A stretch of 32,366 nucleotides of DNA from Conidiobolus incongruus B7586 (lineage: Eukaryota; Entomophthoromycota; Entomophthoromycetes; Entomophthorales; Conidiobolaceae): NCBI GenBank assembly GCA_000697335.1, contig JNEM01012086.1:1-32366 (forward strand), written 5' to 3'. The translations under genes and the position numbers were made by a program. The notes under the pieces were generated by a model. That model worked only from the letters and a program-made list of their open reading frames with translations, searched no databases and had not been told where the DNA came from. Each line of letters opens with the position of its first letter. Positions within the stretch are counted from its first letter, which is position 1. Below are positions 31,375 through 32,366 of the stretch, piece by piece.

Positions 31375-31515
31375 GATCTTGTTTGCGCTAACATAGTTCA
31401 ACAGGCTAGAAAAGCATATGAAGCAGCCATCAAAACAGGAAACAGTGTAGACTTAGCATTTGAAATTTCATCACCTGAGGGATTAGAACTGTCAAAATAC
31501 ATACTATTAGTATAG
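31375..31515 (+). other. Coding-like scrap (47 codons)
   Basis: Open from just after a TAG at 31372 to a TAG at 31513-31515, with compositional bias unlike its surroundings. The translation has a helical, soluble look: CANIVQQARKAYEAAIKTG, then LAFEISSPEGLELSKYILL. There is no ATG start. The preceding atgcatag could be a splice acceptor, but no partner exon is visible. It lies immediately before repeat copy B. It may be an exon fragment of a dead gene or part of an old element; I do not recognise the family. Confidence 0.4.
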
Positions 31516-32300
31516 AAATTAAGTAATGATATAATTTTAAAATCAAAATAAAATAAAATTATTAGTATATGAAATATAAAATTAATACACAATATAAAAC
31601 TAATACTCTGTTTTATTACTAATGGCACTTTGCTATACTTTAGGTAAGCTTTTAAGATTTAACAGTTTTTTTATTAAAGACTAAAATTTAATATTTCACA
31701 AATTAAATTAATTTAAAAGAACTTTTTTATAAGTATATTTTTTAATTACTAAAATTAATTCTAATCACATAAGTTATAATCTAATGAATATATTAAATAT
31801 AAAAGTTTTTTTGATTTACTTAAATAAGAAATATTTTATAGATTTAGATTTATTTATTTGATAAACATTACATAAAATAATAAATGCCTTTAATTTATAA
31901 ATAATTATATAAAACTTAATATTAATTAATTTATTTTTAAAAAACTAAATAAAAATAATAAATCATTATAATCTATTATGATAATTTATATTTGCTTATA
32001 AAATAGGTCTTTATTTATTGAAATTTATAAAAGAATTTTTTTATTTAATATTTTATTATACTTTATATATAAGATTTTATAAAAAAATTTAAGATTTATT
32101 AATTATAATGATTTATTATAAGAATTTTTGTTTTTAAATATATTTTAATAAGTTCTGTTTATTTATAGTTATTTTATCTATTTTTCTAGATTTTTGATAA
32201 ATTATAAAATATTTATTTTATATTTTTATTGATTAATTTAAGTTTAAGCTTTAATATATATATAAAATATTATTATAATTAATATTAATCAAGTTTTATA
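31502..32300 (+). repeat. Decayed dispersed repeat, copy B
   Basis: The partner of 11927-12740, same orientation, with an offset near 19.56-19.58 kb throughout the match. The shared anchors are listed under copy A. The similarity begins near the end of the coding-like scrap and runs almost to the window edge, so the element may continue beyond 32366. No open frame or terminal structure seen. Confidence 0.6.
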
Positions 32301-32366
32301 ATTTTCTAAGGAAATTTTTTAATATTATTAATAAATTAAAAATTAATAACTTAATTAATATTTTAT

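Noticed and set aside
31398-31628. Reverse-strand 76-codon frame
   Set aside because: The antisense of the coding-like scrap plus A+T-rich sequence; F/I/Y-rich and without homology.

Overview
The window comes from the nuclear genome of a fungus, probably an ascomycete. Coding exons have moderate GC while the DNA between them is extremely A+T rich. Introns are short (about 48-77 nt) and GT-AG. A SUN-family (GH132) wall glucosidase, a family found mainly in ascomycetes, is present. ATP synthase subunit 4 and tafazzin imply respiring mitochondria. I cannot name the species.

Layout. 0-6 kb: ribosomal protein L26 (-), an unrecognised four-exon gene (+), tafazzin (-), a SUN wall protein (-) and a small secreted, possibly GPI-anchored protein (-). 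6-17 kb: hexokinase (+), ATP4 (-, eight exons), TAF9 (-) and the GPI-transamidase subunit PIG-U/GAB1 (-, eight exons), separated by long A+T-rich gaps. 17.6-28.3 kb: an SRAP/HMCES pseudogene (+), tRNA-Lys(TTT), an intron-bearing tRNA-Ile(TAT), an intact orphan gene (+), a heavily mutated EFL1/RIA1 pseudogene (+), MRE11 with one frameshift (+) and TTC36 with a shifted first exon (-). 28.5-29.1 kb: an unexplained G+C-elevated island. 29.5-30.5 kb: an intact TFIIE-beta gene (+). 30.5 kb to the end: A+T-rich DNA holding a short coding-like scrap and a second copy of a decayed repeat that also lies near 12 kb.

The genes are mostly unrelated housekeeping genes, as is usual in eukaryotes. Two loose themes are visible. 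The SUN protein and the putative GPI protein are adjacent and on the same strand, and PIG-U belongs to the GPI attachment pathway. Ribosome biology appears twice (L26, EFL1), as does the transcription machinery (TAF9, TFIIE-beta).

The main anomaly is that all four recognisable conserved protein genes between 17.6 and 28.3 kb (SRAP, EFL1, MRE11, TTC36) carry disruptions, while every recognised gene on either side reads cleanly. EFL1 is close to essential in yeast, so a working copy probably lies elsewhere (a homeolog, the other haplotype or a duplicate), unless part of the damage is sequencing error. In-frame stops fall where relatives have W, Y, Q and K/R, which argues against a changed genetic code. 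I found no CRISPR array, no clear DNA transposon and no recognisable virus-like element.
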